Of a stretch of DNA of 62,662 bases, positions 33,853-42,239 are shown piece after piece. The stretch is from Nevskia sp035651715 (GTDB lineage Bacteria; Pseudomonadota; Gammaproteobacteria; Nevskiales; Nevskiaceae). The stretch spans positions 1 to 62,662 of the forward strand of contig DASRFD010000153.1 of NCBI GenBank assembly GCA_035651715.1, in the 5' to 3' direction. A program made the translations under genes and the position numbers. Each line of letters begins with the position of its first letter. The stretch's first letter is position 1. The notes under the pieces are model-generated. The model saw only the letters and a list, made by a program, of their open reading frames with translations. It did not search any database and was not told where the DNA came from.

Positions 33853-34842
33853 TTATTCGATATACAGCGAGCTGACCGATTCCTCGGCGCTGACGCGGCG
33901 CACGGTCTCGGCCAGCAGGCCGGCGATCGAGAGCTGGCGGATCTTGGGGCAGGCGGCCGCCTCGGCGGTCAGCGGGATGGTGTCGGTGACGACCAGGCCG
34001 TCGAGCTTGGAATTGGTGATGTTGCTGATCGCCGGGCCGGACAGCACCGGGTGGGTGACATAGGCGTAGACCTTCAGCGCGCCGCGCTCCTTCAGCGCCG
34101 CGGCGGCCTTGCCGAGGGTGCCGGCGGTGTCGACCAGGTCGTCGACCATGATGCAGGTGCGGTTCTCGACGTCGCCGATGATGTTCATCACCTGCGCTTC
34201 ATTGGCGCGCGGGCGGCGTTTGTCGATGATCGCCAGGTCGGCTTCGTCGAGCTGCTTGGCCAGGGCGCGGGCGCGGACCACGCCGCCGACGTCGGGCGAG
34301 ACCACGATCAGGTCCTCGTACTTCTGGCGCCAGATGTCGCCGAGCAGCACCGGGCTGGCGTAGACGTTGTCCACCGGGATGTCGAAGAAGCCCTGGATCT
34401 GGTCGGCGTGCAGGTCCACGGTCAGCACGCGGTTGGCGCCGCATTCACCGATCATGTCCGCCACCACCTTGGCCGAGATCGGCACGCGGGCCGAGCGCGG
34501 GCGGCGGTCCTGGCGGGCATAGCCGAAGTAGGGCACCACCGCGGTGATGCGGCCGGCGCTGGCGCGCTTGAGCGCGTCCAGCATCATCAGCAGCTCCATC
34601 ACGCTTTCGTTGGTCGGCGCGCAGGTCGGCTGGATGATGAACACGTCCTTGCCGCGCACGTTCTCCAGAATCTCGATCTGCACCTCGCCGTCGGAGAAGC
34701 GGCCCACGGTGGCCTTGCCCAGCGGCACCTTCAGGTAATTGGCGATGTCCTGGGCCAGCGCCGGATTGGCGTTGCCGGTGAACAGCATCAACTGCGCGGT
34801 GGTGTCGGTCATCAGGCTGATCGGATTGGAGCGGGTATCCAT
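33853..34842 (-). CDS. prs: Ribose-phosphate pyrophosphokinase
   Basis: A 329-residue PRPP synthase: joins ribose-5-phosphate and ATP to make PRPP for purine, pyrimidine, His and Trp synthesis. Seen: FTGNANPALAQDIANYLKVP, DGEVQIEILENVRG, the flexible loop ARQDRRPRSARVPISAK, the signature VLTVDLHADQIQGFFDIPVDN, and the PRPP loop MVDDLVDTAGTLGKAA. The frame opens at ATG 34842; the ATG at 34812 (MTDTTAQLMLF) is an equally good start, 10 residues shorter, and closer to the family length. Order tRNA-Gln, prs, rplY, pth is typical of gammaproteobacteria. Confidence 0.95.
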   Translation of the reverse strand: MDTRSNPISLMTDTTAQLMLFTGNANPALAQDIANYLKVPLGKATVGRFSDGEVQIEILENVRGKDVFIIQPTCAPTNESVMELLMMLDALKRASAGRITAVVPYFGYARQDRRPRSARVPISAKVVADMIGECGANRVLTVDLHADQIQGFFDIPVDNVYASPVLLGDIWRQKYEDLIVVSPDVGGVVRARALAKQLDEADLAIIDKRRPRANEAQVMNIIGDVENRTCIMVDDLVDTAGTLGKAAAALKERGALKVYAYVTHPVLSGPAISNITNSKLDGLVVTDTIPLTAEAAACPKIRQLSIAGLLAETVRRVSAEESVSSLYIE

Positions 34843-34865
34843 GGTTTGTGCACGACCCTTCTGTC

Positions 34866-34950
34866 GTCATTCCCGCGAAGGCGGGAATCCAGTTTTGCAG
34901 CTGCGCCGCCGCATCGAAGCGCGGGACCGGGCCCCGCCTTCGCGGGGCAC
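34866..34950. repeat. Composite palindromic repeat between prs and tRNA-Gln
   Basis: Two hairpins: GTCATTCCCGCGAAGGCGGGAATCCAG (34866-34892, ATTCCCGC/GCGGGAAT arms) and GCCCCGC/GCGGGGC (34931-34948), with a loop of about 40 bp. The core matches the repeat at 30542. Widespread in proteobacterial intergenic regions; no mobile gene is linked here. Confidence 0.6.
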
Positions 34951-34990
34951 CTGATTTTCCAAGCGGCGTTCCGGACTCGAAAAACCTAGG

Positions 34991-35065
34991 TGGCTGGGGC
35001 GGATGGATTCGAACCACCGAATGGCGGGATCAAAACCCGCTGCCTTACCACTTGGCGACGCCCCA
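34991..35065 (-). tRNA. tRNA-Gln (TTG)
   Basis: Minus strand starts TGGGGCGTCGCCAAGTGGT, anticodon loop TTTTGAT gives anticodon TTG, T loop TTCGAATC, and encoded CCA (34991-34993 as TGG). Acceptor TGGGGCG pairs with CGCCCCA. Located between prs and lolB as in Xanthomonas-like genomes. Confidence 0.95.
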
Positions 35066-35192
35066 GTGCGCGTACCGACGGCCCGCGTACATCGAACCGC
35101 AATTATATCGTGCTGCGCCCGCAGGTTGCGGCGGGTGCGGGAAAAATCGCCGGGCGGCCTCGGCGCGGGGGCGCCCGCGGGCACGGCCCGCG

Positions 35193-35804
35193 CTACTGCA
35201 CGCTCACCCACTGGTCGACGAACACCTTGAAGCCGCGCTCGCTGTCGCTGATGGTGAATTTCTTCGGCAGCTCCAGCCCGGCCACGGTCTGGTATTCGGT
35301 GTAGGCCAGCTCCCAGCCGTCCTGCCTCAGCGACAGGATGCGGCCGGACTCGTCCAGCTTCAGCGCTTCCACCCGGCCGTCCGGGGCGGGCAGGCCCAGC
35401 ACCCAGTGGCGCAGGCGGCGCAGCGGCAGGCTCCAGCCGAACTGCTGCTGCATGAAGGCTTCCGGGTCGCGGGTGCGGGCGATGCCGTCCTTGCTGCGCA
35501 CCTCCATGTCCTCCGGGGTGCCGCTGATGGCCACCGCGCCGACGCCGAGCGGGCCGTAGAACCGCGCCTGGAATTCCTCGCCGTCCTGCATCCAGCTGAG
35601 GGCGCCGCCGAAGCTGACCAGGCCGCTTTCGGCCAGCCGGCCCTGCAGGGTGAAGCTGTGCAGGTGCTGCAGGGCGGCGCGGCGCGCCGCCCAGCTGCGC
35701 TCGGCCTGCTCGCTGTTGCCGGCGCTTTCCGGCTGGACGTTGTTGAAGCAGCCGGCCAGCAGCAGGGCCGCCGCGCCCGCCAGCAGGGCGCGCGGCAGCC
35801 TCAT
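35193..35804 (-). CDS. lolB: Outer-membrane lipoprotein receptor LolB
   Basis: A 203-residue lipoprotein (signal MRLPRALLAGAAALLLAGCF) that receives lipoproteins from LolA and inserts them in the outer membrane. It has the LolB beta-sandwich sequence: LHSFTLQGRLAESGLVSFGG, FQARFYGPLGVGAVAISGTPE, LPLRRLRHWVLGLPAPDG, and a short C-terminal region. The start at 35804 overlaps the stop of the upstream TPR gene by 4 bp (ATGA), so the two are co-translated. In close relatives ispE follows; here tRNA-Gln and prs follow directly. Confidence 0.92.
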   Translation of the reverse strand: MRLPRALLAGAAALLLAGCFNNVQPESAGNSEQAERSWAARRAALQHLHSFTLQGRLAESGLVSFGGALSWMQDGEEFQARFYGPLGVGAVAISGTPEDMEVRSKDGIARTRDPEAFMQQQFGWSLPLRRLRHWVLGLPAPDGRVEALKLDESGRILSLRQDGWELAYTEYQTVAGLELPKKFTISDSERGFKVFVDQWVSVQ

Positions 35805-37573
35805 TGATCCAGGCGCTTGAGGGTGTCGCGCAGCTGGGTGTTGTCCGGATCGTTGTGCGAGGCCTGGCTGAGCAGGGCGCGCGCCTTGTCCTTGTCGCCC
35901 AGAGCCCACAGCACCTCGCCCAGGTGGGCGGCGACTTCGCCGTCGGGGAACTGCGCGTAGGCTTTCTGCAGCAGCGGCAGAGCGTCCTGCGGCCGGCCCT
36001 GGCGGAAGCGCAGCCAGCCCATGCTGTCGATCACCGCCGGGTCGTTCGGCGTCAACTCCAGGGCCTTGCTGACCAGCTTGTCGGCCTCGTCGAGGCGGTC
36101 GGTGTGCACCGTCAGGGTATAGCCGAGGGCGTTGAGCGCGCGCGGATCGTCCGGGGTGTGGGTGAGGATCTTGCGCAGGTCGGCCTCGGAGTCGGCGACG
36201 CGGTTCATGCGCTCGTAGACCAGCGAGCGCGAGTAGAGGATGTCGTCGTCGTCCGGCTGGTCCTGCAGCGCCTCGCCGTAAAGCTCCAGCGCCTGGTCAT
36301 ACTGGCCGGCCTCCAGCAGGACCTCGCCCTCGGCCATCAGGAAACGGTCCGACAGGGTGGGGAACTGCTCGCGCAGCGCCTCCAGGATGGTACGGGCGTC
36401 GTCGACCCGGTTGAGCTTGCCGAGCATGGCGGCGCGGCGGATCGCCGCGTCCAGTCCTTGCTGGCCGTTGCTGACCTTCTCGTAGTGCGCCAGCGCCTGC
36501 TTGTACTGGTGGCGCTCCTCGGCGACGCGGCCGAGGTAGTACTCGGCGTCGCCGACCCGGTCCGGCTTCTTGGCCACGATCTGCAGGTGCGCCTCGGCCT
36601 CGTCGAGCCGGCGCTGGTCGATGTCCAGCAGGCCCAGCATGAAGTGGGCGTCGATGTCGCCCGGCTCGTCGCGCAGCAGCTTCTCCAGCTGCTCGCGGCC
36701 GTGCTCGGCCTGGCCCGACTCGATCAGCAGGCGCGCGTAGCCCAGCCGCACTTCGTTGGCGTCGGGGTTGTTCTTCAGCACGCCGTCCAGCACCTGGTCG
36801 GCGCCGGCGAGGTCGCCCTTCTTGACCAGCGCCCCCACCAGCAGCAGCGAGGCTTCCTTGGACGGCTTCATTTTCAGCGCTTCGCGCGCCGCACGCTCGG
36901 TGACGTCCGGCTTGTTGAAGCGCAGCGCCAGCAGGCCCTGGGCCTGCAGGGCGGCCGGTTCCTTTGGATACTGCGCCACCAGGCGGTCCATCACCGCCAT
37001 CGCCTGCGGACCCTTGTTCGGCTCCTGCTGCAGCAGCAGCGCGACGTGGTGGAAGCCGTCGGCGACGCCGCCGGGATGGTCGCGCACGATCGAGGCGCAC
37101 TGCTTGTACGCCTCCTCGTCCTGGTCGGTGCGCAGCGACAGGCGGGTGATGACCTCGCGCACGTCCAGGCTGGTGGGATCGATCGTCTGCCACTTGCGCG
37201 CCGCCTGCAGTGCCAGGGCATCGTCCTGGGCCAGCAGGGCCTGGGCGGTGGCGCGGGCCGCGAGCTGGGCGTCCGGCACGTAATCCAGCGCCTGCATGAA
37301 CTCGCGCGCGGCGGTGGCGGGCTGCTGGCGCCCGGCGGCCATCTCGCCGGCCATGACGTGGTACTGGGCCTCGACGTCCGGCGTGGCTTCGGCCTTGGGC
37401 GCCACCCGGTCGGACGGCTTGACTGCAGCCTCGGGCGCGGCCGCGTCCGCGGCCGGAGTGGCCTGGCTCGACGGTGTCAGGGCGCAGCCGCCCAGCACAA
37501 ACAGGGCCAGGCTCAGCGACAGGCGCAACGGGGTGCGGGACGGGTGCAAGGGAGGCTGCCGGAAGGGGATCAC
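35801..37573 (-). CDS. Tetratricopeptide-repeat lipoprotein
   Basis: About 590 residues if started at GTG 37573. A lipoprotein signal (RLSLSLALFVLGGC) is followed by about 12 TPR units through to the C-terminus, e.g. PDAQLAARATAQALLAQDDA, AEHLEKL-type helices, PDDPRALNALGYTL, PNDPAVIDSMGWLRFRQGRP, DALPLLQKAYAQFPDGEVAA. TPR proteins in this place in gammaproteobacteria are encoded next to lolB and hemA and act as scaffold-type outer-membrane lipoproteins. A TACAAT box (37584-37579) lies just before GTG 37573, which would make that start leaderless; TTG 37528 (MRLSLS) is a good alternative. Confidence 0.88.
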   Translation of the reverse strand: MIPFRQPPLHPSRTPLRLSLSLALFVLGGCALTPSSQATPAADAAAPEAAVKPSDRVAPKAEATPDVEAQYHVMAGEMAAGRQQPATAAREFMQALDYVPDAQLAARATAQALLAQDDALALQAARKWQTIDPTSLDVREVITRLSLRTDQDEEAYKQCASIVRDHPGGVADGFHHVALLLQQEPNKGPQAMAVMDRLVAQYPKEPAALQAQGLLALRFNKPDVTERAAREALKMKPSKEASLLLVGALVKKGDLAGADQVLDGVLKNNPDANEVRLGYARLLIESGQAEHGREQLEKLLRDEPGDIDAHFMLGLLDIDQRRLDEAEAHLQIVAKKPDRVGDAEYYLGRVAEERHQYKQALAHYEKVSNGQQGLDAAIRRAAMLGKLNRVDDARTILEALREQFPTLSDRFLMAEGEVLLEAGQYDQALELYGEALQDQPDDDDILYSRSLVYERMNRVADSEADLRKILTHTPDDPRALNALGYTLTVHTDRLDEADKLVSKALELTPNDPAVIDSMGWLRFRQGRPQDALPLLQKAYAQFPDGEVAAHLGEVLWALGDKDKARALLSQASHNDPDNTQLRDTLKRLDQ

Positions 37574-37654
37574 AGGGTATTGTAGCCGCAGGCGGAGGGC
37601 CGGGTTTGGCACGCTGCTTGTGTAGACCGGTGCATTGCCCGAAAATTCGCGGTC

Positions 37655-38923
37655 ATGGCCCTTTTGACGCTCGGACTCAGCCACCACAGCGCGCCGCTGG
37701 AAGCGCGCGAGCGGCTGGCCTTTACCGACGCCGAGCTGCCCGCCGCCCTGACCCGCCTGCGCGCCATGCCGGGAGTCGAGGAGGCCGCCATCCTGTCGAC
37801 CTGCAACCGCACCGAGATCCTGGCGGTGGCGGCGCCGCAGGACGAGGGCCGCCTGATCGAATGGTGGCGCCGCGAACGCCAGGTCGCCGCCGGCAGCATC
37901 GAGCCGCACCTGTTCGTGCTGCGCGACCAGAGCAGCGTGCTGCACAGCCTGCGCGTCGCCTCCGGGCTGGATTCCATGGTGGTGGGCGAGCCGCAAATCC
38001 TGGGCCAGATGAAGCAGGCCTACGCCAAGGCGCGCGAGGTCGAAACCCTGGGGCCGGTGCTGTCGCGCCTGTTCCAGCACACCTTCGCCGTGGCCAAGCT
38101 GGTGCGCAGCCGTACCCAGATCGGTGCGCACCCGGTCAGCATTGCCTATGCCGCGGTGCAGCTGGCGCAACATATCTTTGCCGACCTGGGCAGCCAGACC
38201 GCGCTGCTGATCGGCGCCGGCGAGACGGTGCAGCTGCTGGCGCGCCATCTCAAGACCCGCGGGGTGGGGCGGATCATCGTCGCCAACCGCAGCCTGGAGA
38301 AGGCCCAGGTCCTGGCCGGCGCCCTGCGCGGCTACGCCATCGGCCTCAACGACCTGCCGGTGCACCTGGCCGAGGCCGATCTGGTGATCTCCGGCACCGC
38401 CAGCCGCGGCTACATGCTGACCCGCGAGCTGGTCGCCGGGGCCATCGGCAAGCGCCGCCGCAAGCCGATGCTGATGATCGACCTGGCGGTGCCGCGCGAC
38501 TTCGATCCGGCCATCGCCCGGCTCGAGGACATCTACCTGTATTCGCTCGACGATCTGCGCGCTGTCATCGCCGACAACCTCAAGGTGCGCGAAGCCGCCG
38601 CGCAGCAGGCCGAGGTGCTGGTCGAGGACTACGCCCGCGAATTCGAGAAGTGGCTGGAAAGCCGCGACGCCGGCGCCACCATCCGCCGTCTGCGCGCCCG
38701 CGCCCGCCTCAGCCGCGACGAGGTGCTGGCCAAGGCGCAGCGCAAGCTGGCCCACGGCGAGCCGGCCGAGGCGGTGATGGCCTTCGTCGCCGACACCCTC
38801 GCCAACAAGCTGCTGCATGCTCCGAGCGAGCGCCTGCGCAATGCCGGCGCGGTGGAGCAGGCCCTGCTGATCGACGCCGCCCACAAGCTGTTCGACATTC
38901 CCGAAGAAGACGGCGGCCTTTAG
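37655..38923 (+). CDS. hemA: Glutamyl-tRNA reductase
   Basis: A 422-residue enzyme that reduces glutamyl-tRNA-Glu to glutamate-1-semialdehyde, the first committed step of tetrapyrrole synthesis. Seen: catalytic Cys50 in STCNRTE, the Rossmann NADPH site IGAGETVQLLARHL (about 188-201), and the C-terminal dimerisation helix. The upstream divergent TPR gene leaves about 80-125 bp for promoters. It begins the hemA-prfA-prmC-moeB run with 3 bp to prfA. Confidence 0.96.
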   Translation: MALLTLGLSHHSAPLEARERLAFTDAELPAALTRLRAMPGVEEAAILSTCNRTEILAVAAPQDEGRLIEWWRRERQVAAGSIEPHLFVLRDQSSVLHSLRVASGLDSMVVGEPQILGQMKQAYAKAREVETLGPVLSRLFQHTFAVAKLVRSRTQIGAHPVSIAYAAVQLAQHIFADLGSQTALLIGAGETVQLLARHLKTRGVGRIIVANRSLEKAQVLAGALRGYAIGLNDLPVHLAEADLVISGTASRGYMLTRELVAGAIGKRRRKPMLMIDLAVPRDFDPAIARLEDIYLYSLDDLRAVIADNLKVREAAAQQAEVLVEDYAREFEKWLESRDAGATIRRLRARARLSRDEVLAKAQRKLAHGEPAEAVMAFVADTLANKLLHAPSERLRNAGAVEQALLIDAAHKLFDIPEEDGGL

Positions 38924-38926
38924 CCC

Positions 38927-40012
38927 ATGAGAGAAAACCTGCTGCGCCGTCTGGAGCAGATGGCGGGGCGGCGCGACGAAGTCGCGCGCGAGCTGTCCTC
39001 CCCCGATGTCCTCGGCGACAGCGACAGGTTCCGCCGCCTGTCGCAGGAATACGCCCAGCTCGGTCCGCTGACCGAGACCTTCGGCGCCTACCAGGCCGCC
39101 CTCAGGGAAATCGATGGCCTGGAGCAGCTGCGCAGCGACCCCGAGCTGAAAGGCGAGGCGGAAGCCGAGCTGCCCGCCCTGCAGGCGCGGCGGGAAAAGC
39201 TCGAAAGCGAGCTGCAGGGCTTCCTCGTGCCGAAGGACCCGCTCGACGGCAACAACGTCTTCCTCGAGATCCGCGCCGGCACCGGCGGCGACGAGGCGGC
39301 GATCTTCGCCGGCGACCTGTTCCGCATGTACTCGCGCTACGCCGAGACCCAGAACTGGCAGGTCGAGGTGCTGTCCGAAAGCGCCGGCGAGCACGGCGGC
39401 TACAAGGAAATCATCTCGCGCATCGCCGGCTTCGGCGCCTATTCGCGGCTCAAGTTCGAGTCCGGCGCCCACCGCGTGCAGCGCGTGCCCGAAACCGAGG
39501 CCCAGGGCCGCATCCATACCTCGGCCGCGACCGTGGCGGTGCTGCCGGAGATCGAGGCGGCGCAGGCGGTGGAGATCAATCCGGCCGACCTGAAGATCGA
39601 CACTTACCGCGCCAGCGGCGCCGGCGGCCAGCACGTCAACAAGACCGAATCGGCGATCCGCATCACCCACCTACCCAGCGGCCTGGTGGTGGAATGCCAG
39701 GACGAGCGCTCGCAGCACAAGAACCGCGCCCGCGCCATGAGCCTGCTGGCCTCGCGCCTGCTCGACATGGAGCGGACCAGGCAGGAAAAGGACATGGCGG
39801 CGACGCGCAAGAAGCTGGTCGGCAGCGGCGACCGCTCCGAGCGAATCCGCACCTACAACTTTCCGCAGGGCCGCGTCACCGACCACCGCATCAACCTGAC
39901 CCTGTACCAGCTCGACCGTGTCATTCAGGGCGACCTGGACCCGGTGATCCAGCCGCTGCTGGCCGAGCACCAGGCCGAGCTGCTGGCCGAAGCGGGCGAG
40001 TCGGCAAACTAG
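38927..40012 (+). CDS. prfA: Peptide chain release factor 1
   Basis: A 361-residue class I release factor that recognises UAA and UAG. It has coiled-coil domain 1 (about 1-110), the GAHRVQRVPETEAQGRIHTS region, and the GGQ motif at residues 233-235 (GAGGQHVNKTESAIR), whose Gln is methylated by PrmC, encoded by the next gene. Starts 3 bp after hemA; the prmC start follows its stop by 2 bp. Confidence 0.97.
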   Translation: MRENLLRRLEQMAGRRDEVARELSSPDVLGDSDRFRRLSQEYAQLGPLTETFGAYQAALREIDGLEQLRSDPELKGEAEAELPALQARREKLESELQGFLVPKDPLDGNNVFLEIRAGTGGDEAAIFAGDLFRMYSRYAETQNWQVEVLSESAGEHGGYKEIISRIAGFGAYSRLKFESGAHRVQRVPETEAQGRIHTSAATVAVLPEIEAAQAVEINPADLKIDTYRASGAGGQHVNKTESAIRITHLPSGLVVECQDERSQHKNRARAMSLLASRLLDMERTRQEKDMAATRKKLVGSGDRSERIRTYNFPQGRVTDHRINLTLYQLDRVIQGDLDPVIQPLLAEHQAELLAEAGESAN

Positions 40013-40014
40013 CA

Positions 40015-40908
40015 GTGCACGCCCCCGACAATCCGCCGGTGCCGCCGCCGCAGGGCAATGCCCCCGGCACGCTCGGCGACTGGCTGGCGTGGGCCGCGAA
40101 CACCCTGCGGGACGGCAGCGACACCCCGCGCCTCGACGCCGAAGTGCTGCTGTGCGGGTTGCTGAACTGCAACCGCGCCGGCCTGGTGGTCCGCGCCGGC
40201 GACACCCTCAGCGCCGAAGTCGCGCTGCGCTACGCCAGCCTGCTCGAGCGCCGCCGGCTGGGCGAGCCGGTGGCGTATCTCACCGGCCGCCGCGAGTTCT
40301 GGAGCCTGGATCTCGGCGTCAGCCCCGCCGTGCTGATCCCGCGCCCGGATACCGAGCTGCTGGTGGAATGGGCGCTGCAGCGCCTGCGCGGACTGCGCAG
40401 CCCGGCCGTCGCCGACCTCGGCACCGGCAGCGGCGCCATCGCGCTGGCGCTGGCGAGCGAGCGGCCGGATGCGCGCGTCGTCGCCACCGACCAGTCGGAG
40501 GACGCGCTGCTGCAGGCGCGCCACAACGCCCACACGCTCGGCCTGCAGCGGGTCGAGTTCCGCGCCGGCGACTGGCTGGCGCCGCTGGCCGGCGAGCGCT
40601 ACGACCTGATCGCGTCCAATCCGCCCTACGTCGCCGAGGGCGATCCGCACCTGGCCGCGCTGCGCTACGAGCCGCGCCGCGCGCTCACCGCCGGGCCGGA
40701 CGGCCTGGCCGACCTGCGCCGCATCGCCGCCGATGCCCGCGCCCATCTCAAGCCCGGCGGCGCGCTGCTGGTGGAACACGGCGCGGAGCAGGGCGCCGCG
40801 GTGCGCGAGCTGCTCCGGGTCCGCGGCTACGCCCAGGTGGAGACCCGCCGCGACCTCAACGGCCTGGAGCGTGCGACACTCGGCGTCCATGAGCCCGCTG
40901 CGCCATGA
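40015..40908 (+). CDS. prmC: Release factor glutamine methyltransferase PrmC
   Basis: A 297-residue SAM methyltransferase that methylates the Gln of the GGQ motif of release factors 1 and 2. An N-terminal helical domain (about 15-90) precedes motif I VADLGTGSGAIALALA (about 140) and the catalytic NPPY at 202-205. The GTG start at 40015 sits 2 bp after the prfA stop. The open frame extends far upstream through hemA and prfA in another frame, but only this start gives family length. Its last 4 bp overlap the moeB start (ATGA). Confidence 0.95.
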   Translation: MHAPDNPPVPPPQGNAPGTLGDWLAWAANTLRDGSDTPRLDAEVLLCGLLNCNRAGLVVRAGDTLSAEVALRYASLLERRRLGEPVAYLTGRREFWSLDLGVSPAVLIPRPDTELLVEWALQRLRGLRSPAVADLGTGSGAIALALASERPDARVVATDQSEDALLQARHNAHTLGLQRVEFRAGDWLAPLAGERYDLIASNPPYVAEGDPHLAALRYEPRRALTAGPDGLADLRRIAADARAHLKPGGALLVEHGAEQGAAVRELLRVRGYAQVETRRDLNGLERATLGVHEPAAP

Positions 40909-41642
40909 CTGATCTCGCCCGCTATTCCCGCAACATCGTGCTGCGCGAGGTCGGCGTCAACGGCCAGCAGCTGCTGCGCGATTCCGCCGCGCTGATCGTC
41001 GGCGTCGGCGGCCTCGGCTCCGCCGCGGCGCTGTACCTCGCCGGCGCCGGGCTCGGCCGGCTGCTGCTCAGCGACCGCGACCGCGTCGACACTTCCAACC
41101 TGCAGCGCCAGATCCTGTACCGCAGCGCCGATGTCGGCCGCAGCAAGCTCGACGCCGCTGCGGAAAGCTTGCGCGCGCTCAATCCCGAATGCGGCATCGA
41201 AAGCCTGCCCGGACCGCTGGAGGGCGCGGCGCTGGATACCGCCGTGCGCGGCGCCGACATCGTGCTCGACTGCAGCGACAACTTTCCGACCCGCACCGCG
41301 CTCAACGCCGCCTGCGTCGCCGCGCGCAAGCCGCTCGTTTCGGGCGCCGCGATCCGCTTCGAAGGGCAGCTGGCGCTGTTCGACACGGCGCGCGGCAGCG
41401 CCTGCTACGCCTGCCTCTATCCGGAAACCGGCGAGGCACAGGAGACCTGCGAGGAGGCGGGCGTGCTCGGTCCCAGCGTGGGCGTGGTCGGCAGCCTGCA
41501 GGCCCTGGTGGCGATCAAGCGCCTGCTCGGCATCGGCGACGACGCCGGACGCCTGCACCTGTGGGACGCCTTGCGCCTGTCCTGGCGCAGCCTGAACATC
41601 CCGCGTGACCCCGATTGTCCGATCTGTGGAAGCCACCCATGA
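40905..41642 (+). CDS. moeB: Molybdopterin-synthase adenylyltransferase (MoeB/ThiF family)
   Basis: A 245-residue E1-like enzyme that adenylates the C-terminal Gly of MoaD or ThiS. Seen: the ATP-binding VGVGGLGSAAALYLAGAG (about 33-50), the DRDRVDTSNLQRQILY acidic loop, and zinc-site cysteines in CYACLYPETGEAQETC and DPDCPICG. No rhodanese domain. MoeB and ThiF are hard to tell apart; no molybdenum or thiamine gene is next to it. Overlaps prmC by 4 bp and the next gene by 4 bp, so all are probably one operon. Confidence 0.85.
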   Translation: MTDLARYSRNIVLREVGVNGQQLLRDSAALIVGVGGLGSAAALYLAGAGLGRLLLSDRDRVDTSNLQRQILYRSADVGRSKLDAAAESLRALNPECGIESLPGPLEGAALDTAVRGADIVLDCSDNFPTRTALNAACVAARKPLVSGAAIRFEGQLALFDTARGSACYACLYPETGEAQETCEEAGVLGPSVGVVGSLQALVAIKRLLGIGDDAGRLHLWDALRLSWRSLNIPRDPDCPICGSHP

Positions 41643-42007
41643 GCCAGCCCCTGAGCATGCCGCGCCGCTTCGCCATCCTCCTGCTGCACCAGGCGCAGAT
41701 CGCCGGCGATGCGCCCTTCACCGGCGTGGTCGGCGCCGCGGCGGAGCCGGACCTGTACGTGCCGCTGGCCGACGGCATCGACCTGGGCGCGGCGCTGGAG
41801 ACGCTGGGCAAGCGCGAGCGGTCCCTGTGGGCGATCTACCTGCATCGCCCCGGCCAGCCCACCGCGCCGAACGCGGGCGATTTCGCCGAGCAGCCCCAGG
41901 CGCTGCGCCTGACCAGCTCGCTGGCGACCAAGGGCGTGCTGCAGCTGCACGCCTGGGCCTGCGAGGGCGGCCGCGTGCGCGAGCGCGAGCTGCGCATCCA
42001 CGATTAA
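41639..42007 (+). CDS. Conserved hypothetical protein, translationally coupled to moeB
   Basis: A 122-residue protein whose ATG overlaps the moeB stop by 4 bp (ATGA). It begins MSQPLSMPRRFAILLLHQAQ and contains TGVVGAAAEPDLYVPLADGI and ERSLWAIYLHRPG, with no signal peptide, membrane helix or Cys cluster. It looks like a small cytoplasmic domain of mixed alpha-beta type. I do not recognise a family; the coupling suggests a link to MoeB or to the rest of the operon. Confidence 0.6.
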   Translation: MSQPLSMPRRFAILLLHQAQIAGDAPFTGVVGAAAEPDLYVPLADGIDLGAALETLGKRERSLWAIYLHRPGQPTAPNAGDFAEQPQALRLTSSLATKGVLQLHAWACEGGRVRERELRIHD

Positions 42008-42239
42008 GTCGCGGTGGCGTCAGCCACGGCGACCGGGGCCGCCCTGCGCTTAACCTTTCGCAGCGCGTCAGTTCAGCCGCGATTCAGCACCGAAAATCTA
42101 ACTTGATCCCGCACGAGCGATCGTGCAGGGAGGGTTTGGGATTTACCAGAGGTTCCCCAGGGGACCCGCCCGCGCTTCCCCGCCAGCCCCGACGGCCGGA
42201 AGCGAGTGCAAGGGGTCTTTCCCGCGGAGCTTCGCCAAC

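Noticed and set aside
35801..39670. A 1289-residue leftward frame covering the TPR gene and the region opposite hemA and prfA
   Set aside because: Only the part below 37573 is TPR sequence. The rest is a shadow of hemA and prfA in GC-rich DNA, and the lipoprotein signal sits at the lower boundary.
37474..40908. Long rightward frame leading into prmC
   Set aside because: The upstream part is a shadow frame through hemA and prfA. The real gene starts at GTG 40015 with normal PrmC length.
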